Below are positions 1-5,408 of a stretch of DNA of 6,875 nt, piece by piece. Location: assembly GCA_016866645.1 (NCBI GenBank), contig VGLX01000067.1:1-6875 (forward strand), in the 5' to 3' direction. This stretch comes from Candidatus Woesearchaeota archaeon. Its GTDB lineage: Archaea; Nanobdellota; Nanobdellia; SCGC-AAA011-G17; VGLX01. A model generated the notes under the pieces. That model was not told the origin of the DNA and made no database searches. It saw nothing but the letters and a program-made list of their open reading frames with translations. The translations under genes and the position numbers were made by a program. Within the stretch, counting starts at the first letter, position 1, and each line of letters starts with the position of its first letter.

Positions 1-208
1 CAAAGCTTATGTTTCTTGAGCTGTTATTAACCCTCTTGTCGTTTACCCTTGACGCTATTCCTGACAGCCAGTCTTGAGGTATCCGCTCGCTGCTCTTGAA
101 ACAATAATCTAAAGCCAGCAGAGTCTTAGTCGGGTATTTGCTGCTCAAGCTACTGTCAAGATTCTCTACCAAATACTCTAGCAAGGTGTTATCATTTACT
201 GCTGCCAT
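1..208 (-). CDS. Unrecognised operon-terminal gene, 5' part only
   Basis: An open frame starts with ATG at 208 and runs without a stop through the window edge, giving 69 codons of an incomplete protein. The product begins MAAVNDNTLLEYLVENLDSS and looks helical, with no signal peptide or membrane segment; I recognise no family. The start lies 17 bases inside the end of the Lrp-like gene, in another frame, so translation is probably coupled to it and the gene belongs to the same operon. There is no good Shine-Dalgarno sequence before the ATG. A TTG at 217 is an alternative start; the frame is closed by a stop at about 247. The short length visible and lack of a known motif keep this a hypothetical protein, but overlap with the upstream gene, absence of stops over 208 bases and similar base composition support it being real. 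Confidence 0.6.
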   Translation of the reverse strand, partial: MAAVNDNTLLEYLVENLDSSLSSKYPTKTLLALDYCFKSSERIPQDWLSGIASRVNDKRVNNSSRNISF

Positions 209-635
209 CTTGTACAAGATTGAAATCCTCCAATCGTAGGTCTTCTATGATGTGAAATATCTTCTTATCTGAAGTTACACTGCTCACTTGCTCCATGAAG
301 TTCTCAAAACTAAGCATGTTCGGAAATACTGTCTCTACAAAAAAATCATAACCTTGGCTCGTCCGGTAGACAGAGTTTACGTTAGGGTGCTCTAGCAAGA
401 ACTTTTTCAAGGATTCCCGGTCCTTGGACTTCAAGGCCAGGCTTATCCTGATGCTGAATCCTGCATTCTCAAAGCTTAACAAAGAGACGTACTTCTTGAT
501 GAGCTTCTTCTCCATCTTCTCAACTTTCTTGAACACGCTGCTCAGCGTAACATTAGTAAGATTCCCTATCTCTGTCAAGCTCCTTCTAGAGTTCTTCCTC
601 AACTCGTCTAGTATGATAAAATCTTCCTGTTTCAT
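192..635 (-). CDS. Lrp/AsnC-family transcriptional regulator
   Basis: A 147-residue protein of the usual Lrp/AsnC size. Residues about 4-45 form the N-terminal winged helix-turn-helix: an opening helix (FIILDELRKNSRRS), then LTEIGNLTNVTLSSVFKKVEKMEK as positioning and recognition helices. Residues about 48-138 match the alpha/beta ligand-sensing (RAM-like) domain, with the typical strand-turn 'VNSVYRTSQGYDFFVET' and a second helix-strand unit. Family members bind DNA as dimers or higher oligomers and respond to small ligands, often amino acids, and many regulate their own operon. The ATG overlaps the stop of the JAMM gene as ATGA, and a strong GGAGGG site sits seven bases upstream. Its place within a ubiquitin-like operon suggests a local regulator, with the palindromes upstream of the operon (4996-5093) as possible targets; that link is inference. 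The effector is unknown. Confidence 0.88.
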   Translation of the reverse strand: MKQEDFIILDELRKNSRRSLTEIGNLTNVTLSSVFKKVEKMEKKLIKKYVSLLSFENAGFSIRISLALKSKDRESLKKFLLEHPNVNSVYRTSQGYDFFVETVFPNMLSFENFMEQVSSVTSDKKIFHIIEDLRLEDFNLVQDGSSK

Positions 636-1990
636 TTTCTTTCCCTCCTGTCAGAAGAGCGCTTAAGATTGTTCTTTATCACCACTGCGCCTTTGATACC
701 TAAGTCTTCGCACATCTTCACGACCTCTGCGCCGTGCTTCCTCTTAGCGTAACAATCAGTGTTGAGTATGCTCAGCAGCTGGATCAGCAGGACCTTATGC
801 CTCACGTTCTCATGCTTTCTTATCTTCGAGTAAGCTTCCTTAACTTTTGTTATCCTGTCCTTCCAAAACCAGCACCTCTTCCCGTTCTCTTTGTAATCTC
901 CTGAGAGGATTTCCCCTAAAATCCCTATTTCTGAGGCTGTAGCGTCATTGCTATTTCTTCTTGTGCTGTAAAAGTCGTAAACCCTGCTGTAGTAACCACC
1001 ACCAGTTATTCTCCGTGGAGATGTACTCATAGAGACTAGCGATGTCAAATCTTTTTTTTTATCCTCTTCCTCTTCAATGTCTAGCGAAAGGGTTTCTTCT
1101 ACGCTCAGCGCTTCTTTTCTCTCTTCTTTCTGTTTCTTGTATTTCTCAAGGACTTTCTGGTAGTTGGGAAGGTCTTTCAGGTAAGGGTCTTTAACCCCAT
1201 CGGCTCCGAAGCTGCAAAGCCTTACTTTTTCACCAACCTCTTTGACAAGCTCTTCCTTTTCTAGCTGGATGTTGTTGGTTTCATCAACAATCTCTAACAC
1301 GGCATGTTTGAACTTCTTATACGCCCTTTTCACATCTTGGTTATAACCCGCCCATACTTCGGCGTCGTAATCGTGACGGAGACGAGGGTTTGATTTCTCT
1401 TCAGAATAAGAGTTCTTGTTTATCACAACACTGCTCATGACAAAATACTCTTTGTCCCACTCAACACGTTTGATGTCCTCTATCTTACCTTTGATCACAA
1501 GCCCTGTTTTCTTGCCCTCTTCAAAGATATTTACAGTTTCCCCGTTTGTGATAATCTCCAAGTCCCTTATCTTCTTGCCTGTGACCATCTTATTCTTGAT
1601 CGTGCTGTACCCTTCTTTGAGGAATGAGTCATCGTCACTCGAGTGGAAAACACCATTATAACCATGGCTATGCCAAAACCCTATCACTTCCATGTTCCGC
1701 TTGTCTGCTTCTTTTCGGTCGTCTAAGTATTCTCCAGGCCAGCCGTTAGAGGCCGTGACCTTCTGCCCTTTCCATAAATGAATGTCCCTTGCCGTATTAT
1801 CGTCCCGATTCTTATAATTAAGAAGGGTGCCTAGGCATTCTTTGTCATCTCCGATTATCTCTGAGACAATACTCGAGTAGAGGTTCATCTTGTGAAAGGC
1901 TTCTTTAGTGATTTTAACGCTGTTTACTTCCGGTATGTCTTGTATTCTCTCCATAATGGTTTCATTAAGATTGATAATTCCAGTTTTCAT
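632..1990 (-). CDS. JAB/JAMM metalloprotease, candidate Ubl peptidase (BilD-like)
   Basis: A zinc isopeptidase/peptidase of the JAB1/MPN/Mov34 class, likely to process or remove the operon's ubiquitin-like protein. Residue numbers here count from the longer GTG start at 1999 (455 aa). The JAMM motif is complete: catalytic Glu54 in KECLGTLL, then H110-S-H112, seven residues, S120, two residues, D123 (the HxHx7SxxD zinc site). The JAMM domain covers about 25-185. It is followed by a long extension I do not recognise: a charged segment, an acidic run near 301-313, a Lys run coded by nine A bases (1052-1060), a Gly-rich turn near 333-335 and a helical C-terminus. I prefer the ATG at 1990 (452 aa) because AAAGGA lies ten bases upstream, whereas it is only one base from the GTG. 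The 5' end overlaps the E1 gene by 26 bases, implying coupled translation. In BilABCD operons the JAMM enzyme is the fourth gene, as here. Confidence 0.93.
   Translation of the reverse strand: MKTGIINLNETIMERIQDIPEVNSVKITKEAFHKMNLYSSIVSEIIGDDKECLGTLLNYKNRDDNTARDIHLWKGQKVTASNGWPGEYLDDRKEADKRNMEVIGFWHSHGYNGVFHSSDDDSFLKEGYSTIKNKMVTGKKIRDLEIITNGETVNIFEEGKKTGLVIKGKIEDIKRVEWDKEYFVMSSVVINKNSYSEEKSNPRLRHDYDAEVWAGYNQDVKRAYKKFKHAVLEIVDETNNIQLEKEELVKEVGEKVRLCSFGADGVKDPYLKDLPNYQKVLEKYKKQKEERKEALSVEETLSLDIEEEEDKKKDLTSLVSMSTSPRRITGGGYYSRVYDFYSTRRNSNDATASEIGILGEILSGDYKENGKRCWFWKDRITKVKEAYSKIRKHENVRHKVLLIQLLSILNTDCYAKRKHGAEVVKMCEDLGIKGAVVIKNNLKRSSDRRERK
643..648 (-). promoter_or_regulatory. Strong ribosome binding site of the Lrp-like gene
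   Basis: On the minus strand GGAGGG lies seven bases before the ATG at 635. It lies inside the last codons of the JAMM gene and fixes the start of the regulator within the ATGA overlap. Confidence 0.75.
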
Positions 1991-3380
1991 GGCATTCACA
2001 TCCTTTGGTTTTTTTATGGCATAAGCAGTTCAACATAGGGTCTGACATCACAAATTTTAGATTGTCTGCACTTTTTGAGTTGTAAGAGAACTGCTTCTTG
2101 TAAAGCGGAGCATATTTTTTGGGAAAAGCTAACGCTTTGGTTTCAGAGGCCATTAGTGAGCCTACAAATGCGTTGGTCATCACAACATTAGAGTTAACAA
2201 CGTTACTGCAGCTACCGGACTGTGGCGCTTGGCTCTTTTCAACCGCTAAAAGCTTTTGGACATCGTTCTTGCAGCTCAGGCAGTTATAAAAGTCTGCGTA
2301 AGCGTCGAAAGCTGTTACAGACCCGTTTATCAGAGGGATGCGATTTTTCACAGCATAGTCATTAAGCATGAACCTATACTGCCAGTTGTCCAAGCAGGAG
2401 AATATCACGTCGTACCTCTTAAGCTTAGAGGTGTCTTTTAGGAAGCAAGCGTATGGCCTTATGCATTCTCTTGTCATCCTGTTAATCCTTTCTGAAAGGA
2501 CATCTGCTTTCTTCTTTCCGACAGACCCGTAATAGAATATCTGCCTGTTGAGGTTGTGATCCTCTACTGTATCCCCATCATATAGGTCTATATTACCCAC
2601 GCCCATCAAGGCGAGGTTTAAGCACACGTAAGTCCCGATACCTCCTGCCCCTACAACGAGAGCTTTTATCCCTGAGAGGTTGTCTTTTTCTTCTCTGAAT
2701 CTTATCCCTGAATTGAACCTTTTTTCAGAATGCATAGAGAAGTCGGCATTGCCCTTCAAAGGGTACTCGTTCTCTAAAGGGATTATGGTCTTCCTTATCT
2801 CGTCTAAAACCACTGCTGCGATCAGCCCGCTTGTGAAACTCCCTTGTGTGCGACCATCATAGCACCCCAATGAGAAATCGCTTTCTGGCAGCCCCACTAT
2901 TTTCGGACCTGTCTTTTGGAGTATCAAAGGCCCGTTTTTTTTAGGGGCGTATATTCTTACGCTTGCGTTATTCTCGCTAGATGATGCGCTGATCGTTTTT
3001 TTGATGCAGGGTATTTTTTTTGAGATATCTTTACATTTTGTTTTGGAAATCGGGTTGTTGGTGAGGTCTACTAAAACATCAGGCTTGCCTACCAAAAATT
3101 CTAGTATCTGGCTGTTGACAGAAACGAGCTTTGTCTCATCGTTCATATCTTTAACCTTCCGCTCTAAACCGTCGCACTTTTGGCCTTTGAAGCTTTTCAG
3201 TAAGAACTCGTTAGGGTCGTTTTGGTATGCTGAATTGTCGATTACGCTTATGTTCTTTATCCCGAGCCCGGACATGTAGGCGCATAAATAATTTGTTATG
3301 CTGCCTGCTCCGATTATCGTGACATTAGCGTTCCCTAATTTTTCCTGGTCGAATACTGCCTGCCTGCTGTAGTCTCTCAT
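1965..3380 (-). CDS. E1-like enzyme with two ThiF/UBA adenylation folds (BilC-like)
   Basis: A 471-residue ubiquitin-activating-type enzyme, expected to adenylate the C-terminal glycine of a ubiquitin-like protein and transfer it to a cysteine. Residues 1 to about 220 open like a ThiF/MoeB domain (YSRQ at 4-7, nucleotide-loop GAGSITN 24-30, VIDNS 46-50), but the D-x-D and N-x-x-R-Q positions are lost, so this half looks catalytically dead. Residues about 235-470 form an intact domain: VGAGGIG 243-249, D268-G-D270-TVEDHNLNRQ to 280, lysines 289-291, and LDNWQYR with D331 and R336. C367-x2-C370 and the C452/C454/C461/C463 cluster could bind zinc. C391 in SGSCSN lies where MoeB-type proteins keep a cysteine and is a candidate thioester residue. 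The inactive-plus-active layout in one chain resembles eukaryotic Uba1. No separate ubiquitin-fold domain is evident. The start is set by an ATGA overlap with the E2 gene and a GAGGTGA site. Confidence 0.94.
   Translation of the reverse strand: MRDYSRQAVFDQEKLGNANVTIIGAGSITNYLCAYMSGLGIKNISVIDNSAYQNDPNEFLLKSFKGQKCDGLERKVKDMNDETKLVSVNSQILEFLVGKPDVLVDLTNNPISKTKCKDISKKIPCIKKTISASSSENNASVRIYAPKKNGPLILQKTGPKIVGLPESDFSLGCYDGRTQGSFTSGLIAAVVLDEIRKTIIPLENEYPLKGNADFSMHSEKRFNSGIRFREEKDNLSGIKALVVGAGGIGTYVCLNLALMGVGNIDLYDGDTVEDHNLNRQIFYYGSVGKKKADVLSERINRMTRECIRPYACFLKDTSKLKRYDVIFSCLDNWQYRFMLNDYAVKNRIPLINGSVTAFDAYADFYNCLSCKNDVQKLLAVEKSQAPQSGSCSNVVNSNVVMTNAFVGSLMASETKALAFPKKYAPLYKKQFSYNSKSADNLKFVMSDPMLNCLCHKKTKGCECHENWNYQS
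2001..2006 (-). promoter_or_regulatory. Ribosome binding site deciding the JAMM gene start
   Basis: AAAGGA on the minus strand is ten bases from the ATG at 1990 but one base from the in-frame GTG at 1999, so it favours the ATG. It lies inside the 3' end of the E1 gene. Confidence 0.5.
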
Positions 3381-4489
3381 AAGTTAGTCACCTCTTTATC
3401 ATCAAAATCGGTTATCTCTAGGTTTTCCCAGAACTTCTCTGTTAAGGGGTGCCAAGCGCCATCAACCCCGTAATACCCGCTCAGTATCATCCGTTTCCCC
3501 TCGTCTAGAAGTATCCTGACAGAATCCTCAAGGCTTTTTCCTTGAACGGCTCTCCTGTAATCGTATTTTCCGTTACATATCCTTTGGTAAGGCTTAGGCT
3601 CAAGAGAGGGCAGCGCAGGGTGGATGTAAGGGTTTGTCACCACCGGGTCGCTCCAGGTGATGCTGTTGCCTTGTTTTGTCAGCTTGACGCCTATTGAAGC
3701 TTCCCCGAACCTGTAGCTTTTTCGGGTTTTTGGCTCTTTTAGTATGTAGGGTTTTCGTATCCTTGTAATCGCAAAAAACCCTTTGTTGCTTATCTTCATG
3801 CCTAGCTCTTCTTTGATGTCGTAGAATTCTCCCTTGCTTATTATGTCCAGGATTTCTTTCTTTTTGTTCAGGCCTTCGATCTTGTTGACAAGCGAGCCTT
3901 TCCCGTTGGTGAGGTCTTTGTATACCTTCTCTTCTATGCGCTTTAAGTATTTCTGTTCTAGCTCTTCAACGTTTATGCCGAGGTATTCGCCTATGCTGTG
4001 ATCCTGGTTATTTGCCCTTATGTTAAACATGCCTTTTTTTCCTTTGTCTAATGAGTAGAACTTCCCTTGCAGTATGAAGCAGTCAGGCTTGACCAGGCTT
4101 TCTATTAAGCAGCTGTTGCTGTGTGAGCTGATAATCTTTATTTTTTGGCTTTCTTGCTTGCTCTTCTTGATGACATTGTAAAGCACGAACTCCACCAGCT
4201 CTATGTCTTTTCCAAGCTTGTGGTAGTCTTCTCCTAACTCTTTTTCGTTTGATAAAAGATTTTTGATAACTTTGTTCCCGTACTCTTTAAGCTCTGTTTC
4301 GTTATTCCTGAAATACAGCCCTTCAAGTTTTGAAAGCCTAATCCCCTCGCTGAAATAGAACTTTTGGCCATTCGCTTTTAGGTAAGGCGCATTTTTACAT
4401 GACCGGTCGTTTGTATAGACAGTATGGTCTATTAAGAGCGCATCGCTCCCTTTAAAGAAGCCGTATAAAAAAGAAGGAGGGGGGTTCAT
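3377..4489 (-). CDS. Candidate E2-like conjugating protein with long N-terminal region (BilB-like)
   Basis: A 370-residue protein in the slot held by the E2-like gene in Bil operons, between the Ubl and E1 genes. The C-terminal part (about 230-355) has features of a prokaryotic E2 fold: predicted strands around FFAITRIRKPYIL and GEASIGVKL, then PYIH290-P291 and, 15 residues after the His, RIC305NG, followed by a helix (SLEDSVRILLDEGKRMIL). An 'HP ... hC-x-G' arrangement is the usual E2 active-site signature, so C305 is the candidate thioester cysteine. The spacing is longer than in eukaryotic E2s (about 10). Residues 1-230 are lysine-rich, largely helical and unrecognised; they contain C31, C127 and C137. 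I see no zinc finger or membrane segment. The ATG overlaps the Ubl stop (ATGA). The E2 call is moderate: motif plus position, not clear similarity. It could instead be a different partner protein specific to these operons. Confidence 0.62.
   Translation of the reverse strand: MNPPPSFLYGFFKGSDALLIDHTVYTNDRSCKNAPYLKANGQKFYFSEGIRLSKLEGLYFRNNETELKEYGNKVIKNLLSNEKELGEDYHKLGKDIELVEFVLYNVIKKSKQESQKIKIISSHSNSCLIESLVKPDCFILQGKFYSLDKGKKGMFNIRANNQDHSIGEYLGINVEELEQKYLKRIEEKVYKDLTNGKGSLVNKIEGLNKKKEILDIISKGEFYDIKEELGMKISNKGFFAITRIRKPYILKEPKTRKSYRFGEASIGVKLTKQGNSITWSDPVVTNPYIHPALPSLEPKPYQRICNGKYDYRRAVQGKSLEDSVRILLDEGKRMILSGYYGVDGAWHPLTEKFWENLEITDFDDKEVTNL
3388..3394 (-). promoter_or_regulatory. Near-ideal ribosome binding site of the E1 gene
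   Basis: GAGGTGA on the minus strand, seven bases before the ATG at 3380, matches the archaeal 16S 3' end closely. The same bases encode Glu-Val near the C-terminus of the upstream protein, so site and coding sequence share DNA. Confidence 0.8.
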
Positions 4490-4929
4490 TTTCCCCCTAC
4501 GGCCGGATTCAGCCTTACTACTATGTCAAGATAGTCTACCTTGCAGGTCTCTTCGCCGTTCTCGATGTCCCTCTCTATTATGTACTCTTTCACTTTGTCG
4601 TCTAAGCCCATCACCATGCTCCCTTCGTTGTTGACATTCCTCAAGTTTTGGCCGGTCTTTGGGTCGTATACTAAGATCTGCAGCTCTTTGCTTGGGCCTT
4701 GCTGGGATATCTTGTCTCTTACGCCGTTCGCTATCTCTTGGTATTTCTGGTCTTCAGAACCTAGGGCTTGCTCTACGATGGAGTCTATCACTTTTTTGAA
4801 AGTCCCGCTCTTGTAGATTTCGCTTTCTTCTCCGAAGTTGACGTATATGCCTTGTCCGTATCTTTTCTTTTCTGCTGTTGCTACGGCAAGGCTTTCACTC
4901 GTGTTCAGTCTTGCTAACAAGTTGCTCAT
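4486..4929 (-). CDS. Candidate ubiquitin-like protein ending in Gly-Gly-Lys (BilA-like)
   Basis: A 147-residue protein, first gene of the operon. It has a strand pair near 26-40 (GIYVNFG, SEIYKSG), a helix at 42-56 (TFKKVIDSIVEQAL), a strand 82-89 (ELQILVYD), a further helix near 110-119, and a final strand VDYLDIVVRL at 131-140. The tail RLNPAVGGK ends in Gly145-Gly146-Lys147. The last strand plus Gly-Gly tail resembles the end of ubiquitin (HLVLRLRGG), and one residue after the Gly-Gly would make this a precursor needing cleavage, a job for the JAMM enzyme downstream. At 147 residues it is longer than single-domain ubiquitin (76) and might hold two beta-grasp units as ISG15 does; that is not clear by eye. 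The start is set by GGGAGGT upstream. The Ubl call rests on tail, predicted fold and position with E1, E2-like and JAMM genes. Confidence 0.66.
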   Translation of the reverse strand: MSNLLARLNTSESLAVATAEKKRYGQGIYVNFGEESEIYKSGTFKKVIDSIVEQALGSEDQKYQEIANGVRDKISQQGPSKELQILVYDPKTGQNLRNVNNEGSMVMGLDDKVKEYIIERDIENGEETCKVDYLDIVVRLNPAVGGK

Positions 4930-4939
4930 TTTGGTCTTA

Positions 4940-4946
4940 ACCTCCC
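4940..4946 (-). promoter_or_regulatory. Ribosome binding site of the operon's first gene
   Basis: GGGAGGT on the minus strand, ten bases before the ATG at 4929. It implies a leadered mRNA, in contrast to the two plus-strand genes at the right, which seem leaderless. Confidence 0.75.
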
Positions 4947-4963
4947 TGGATTGTTCATGCTTG

Positions 4964-4991
4964 TAATATGGGTAGCTGTTTTAATATGGGT
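4964..4991. repeat. Two direct copies of TAATATGGGT
   Basis: Plus-strand TAATATGGGT occurs at 4964-4973 and 4982-4991, 18 bases apart start to start. On the minus strand these read ACCCATATTA and lie over the expected core promoter of the operon. They could be two TATA-like elements or a tandem protein site. Confidence 0.5.
4978..4986 (-). promoter_or_regulatory. Probable TATA box of the Ubl operon
   Basis: Minus-strand TATTAAAAC about 50 bases before the ATG at 4929. With the usual archaeal spacing of about 25 bases, transcription would begin near 4955, leaving a short leader that includes the GGGAGGT site. It overlaps the second copy of a direct repeat, so the assignment is tentative. Confidence 0.4.
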
Positions 4992-4995
4992 TTTT

Positions 4996-5093
4996 GGAAG
5001 AAACGCGACGGGATTGCGTCCGGTTCGGAAAGTTTCCAGAATTTTTGTAATGCTTTACGGTTCTGGAAGAGGGTTGTGGAAGATTTCCGGAAA
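4996..5093. promoter_or_regulatory. Cluster of GGAA/TTCC palindromes, possible operators
   Basis: Just upstream of the probable operon TATA box are seven GGAA or TTCC words within 100 bases. They build nested inverted repeats: GGAAAGTTTCC at 5027-5037, TTCCAGAA (5034-5041) with TTCTGGAA (5061-5068) as a perfect 8-base stem around a 19-base loop, GGAAGATTTCC at 5078-5088, and the perfect palindrome TTTCCGGAAA at 5084-5093. Lrp-type archaeal regulators bind palindromes of this general kind, and one is encoded in the operon, so autoregulation is a reasonable inference. An RNA hairpin or chance in T/A-rich DNA are the alternatives. Confidence 0.4.
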
Positions 5094-5159
5094 AAAGAGG
5101 GGAAATAATCCGTTTTTGTTACCTTTCAGAGTGTTGTTTAAGCGATAATCTACCGGAGT

Positions 5160-5303
5160 AAAGTCCCGATAATGCGACAAGAAAGTCCCGCTCGTACAAC
5201 GGGAAATGAGTCCCAGGTTTGCAACACGGAAATTTTGCTGTTTCATGATTTTTGGGCTTGGAAGGGCGAATCCTGATTGAAAAGTCCCGCGAATGCAACA
5301 GGG
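5160..5303. repeat. Four copies of a GTCCC...GCAAC..GG short repeat
   Basis: Plus-strand copies begin at 5160 (AAAGTCCCGATAATGCGACA), 5182 (AAAGTCCCGCTCGTACAACG), 5208 (GAGTCCCAGGTTTGCAACAC) and 5281 (AAAGTCCCGCGAATGCAACA). Each is about 22 bases with an invariant GTCCC and, in three of the four copies, an ACA or CAACA near the right end followed by G-rich bases. The copy at 5182 contains the inverted repeat TCCCG...CGGGA with a nine-base loop; the others are degraded versions. Spacings are 22, 26 and 73 bases, so this is not a CRISPR array. The block fills the gap between the divergent operon and the lipoprotein gene; function is unknown. Apart from this, the promoter elements and the palindrome cluster, I see nothing in 4930-5408. 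Confidence 0.6.
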
Positions 5304-5361
5304 TTTAGTTGAGCCTCGATTGTGAAAAAGGATTTGTTGGATGTGGGTGCGAAGCGCGGAC

Positions 5362-5383
5362 AAAAACGTAGAAAGGTTTAAAA
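5362..5383 (+). promoter_or_regulatory. Archaeal BRE/TATA promoter of the lipoprotein gene
   Basis: ACGTAGAAAGGTTTAAAA with a purine-rich BRE-like part (GAAAGG) followed by the TATA-like TTTAAAA at 5377-5383. The box ends 25 bases before the ATG at 5409, so the transcript should start at or next to the ATG and be leaderless. The same 22 bases recur at 6427-6448. Confidence 0.72.
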
Positions 5384-5408
5384 CCCCGTATTTTAGTCCT
5401 TTAAGGCT

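Noticed and set aside
424..666. Plus-strand open frame opposite the regulator gene
   Set aside because: Shadow of a well-supported minus-strand gene. The same holds for plus-strand frames at 1416-1661, 2256-2441, 2680-2862, 3001-3279 and 4541-4816.
1965..3380. Molybdopterin or thiamin biosynthesis MoeB/ThiF
   Set aside because: Two tandem adenylation folds in one chain and partners JAMM and E2-like do not fit a cofactor sulfur-transfer operon; no MoaD/ThiS-sized carrier or other pathway genes are near.
192..4929. PRTRC-type plasmid system (JAB, E2-like, ThiF, small Ubl-like protein C)
   Set aside because: It shares protein classes, but no ParB-like or other PRTRC genes are visible, the Ubl candidate is about twice the size of PRTRC protein C, and the gene order fits Bil better. 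Not fully excluded because flanks are missing.
4951..5148. A 65-codon plus-strand open frame with a hydrophobic start (TTG at 4951 or ATG at 4957)
   Set aside because: The hydrophobic run is short (about 14 residues) and arises from T-rich promoter DNA of the divergent operon; no ribosome binding site or promoter with proper spacing. A small membrane protein is not excluded but not supported.
5231..5280. A tRNA-like stretch with GGGCGAATCC in the intergenic region
   Set aside because: No acceptor, D or anticodon stems can be matched around it.
5160..5303. CRISPR array
   Set aside because: Copies are degenerate, about 22 bases, spaced 22, 26 and 73 bases apart start to start, leaving no regular spacers; no cas genes nearby.
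5160..5303. Minus-strand GGGACTTTC-type words resembling an NF-kappaB site
   Set aside because: A eukaryotic transcription factor site has no meaning here; the match follows from the GTCCC repeat.
5055..5363. A 102-codon minus-strand open frame in the intergenic region
   Set aside because: It runs through the GTCCC repeats, whose translation gives its recurring Gly-Thr-Phe pieces; no ribosome binding site, no recognisable fold, and it overlaps the plus-strand promoter at 5362.
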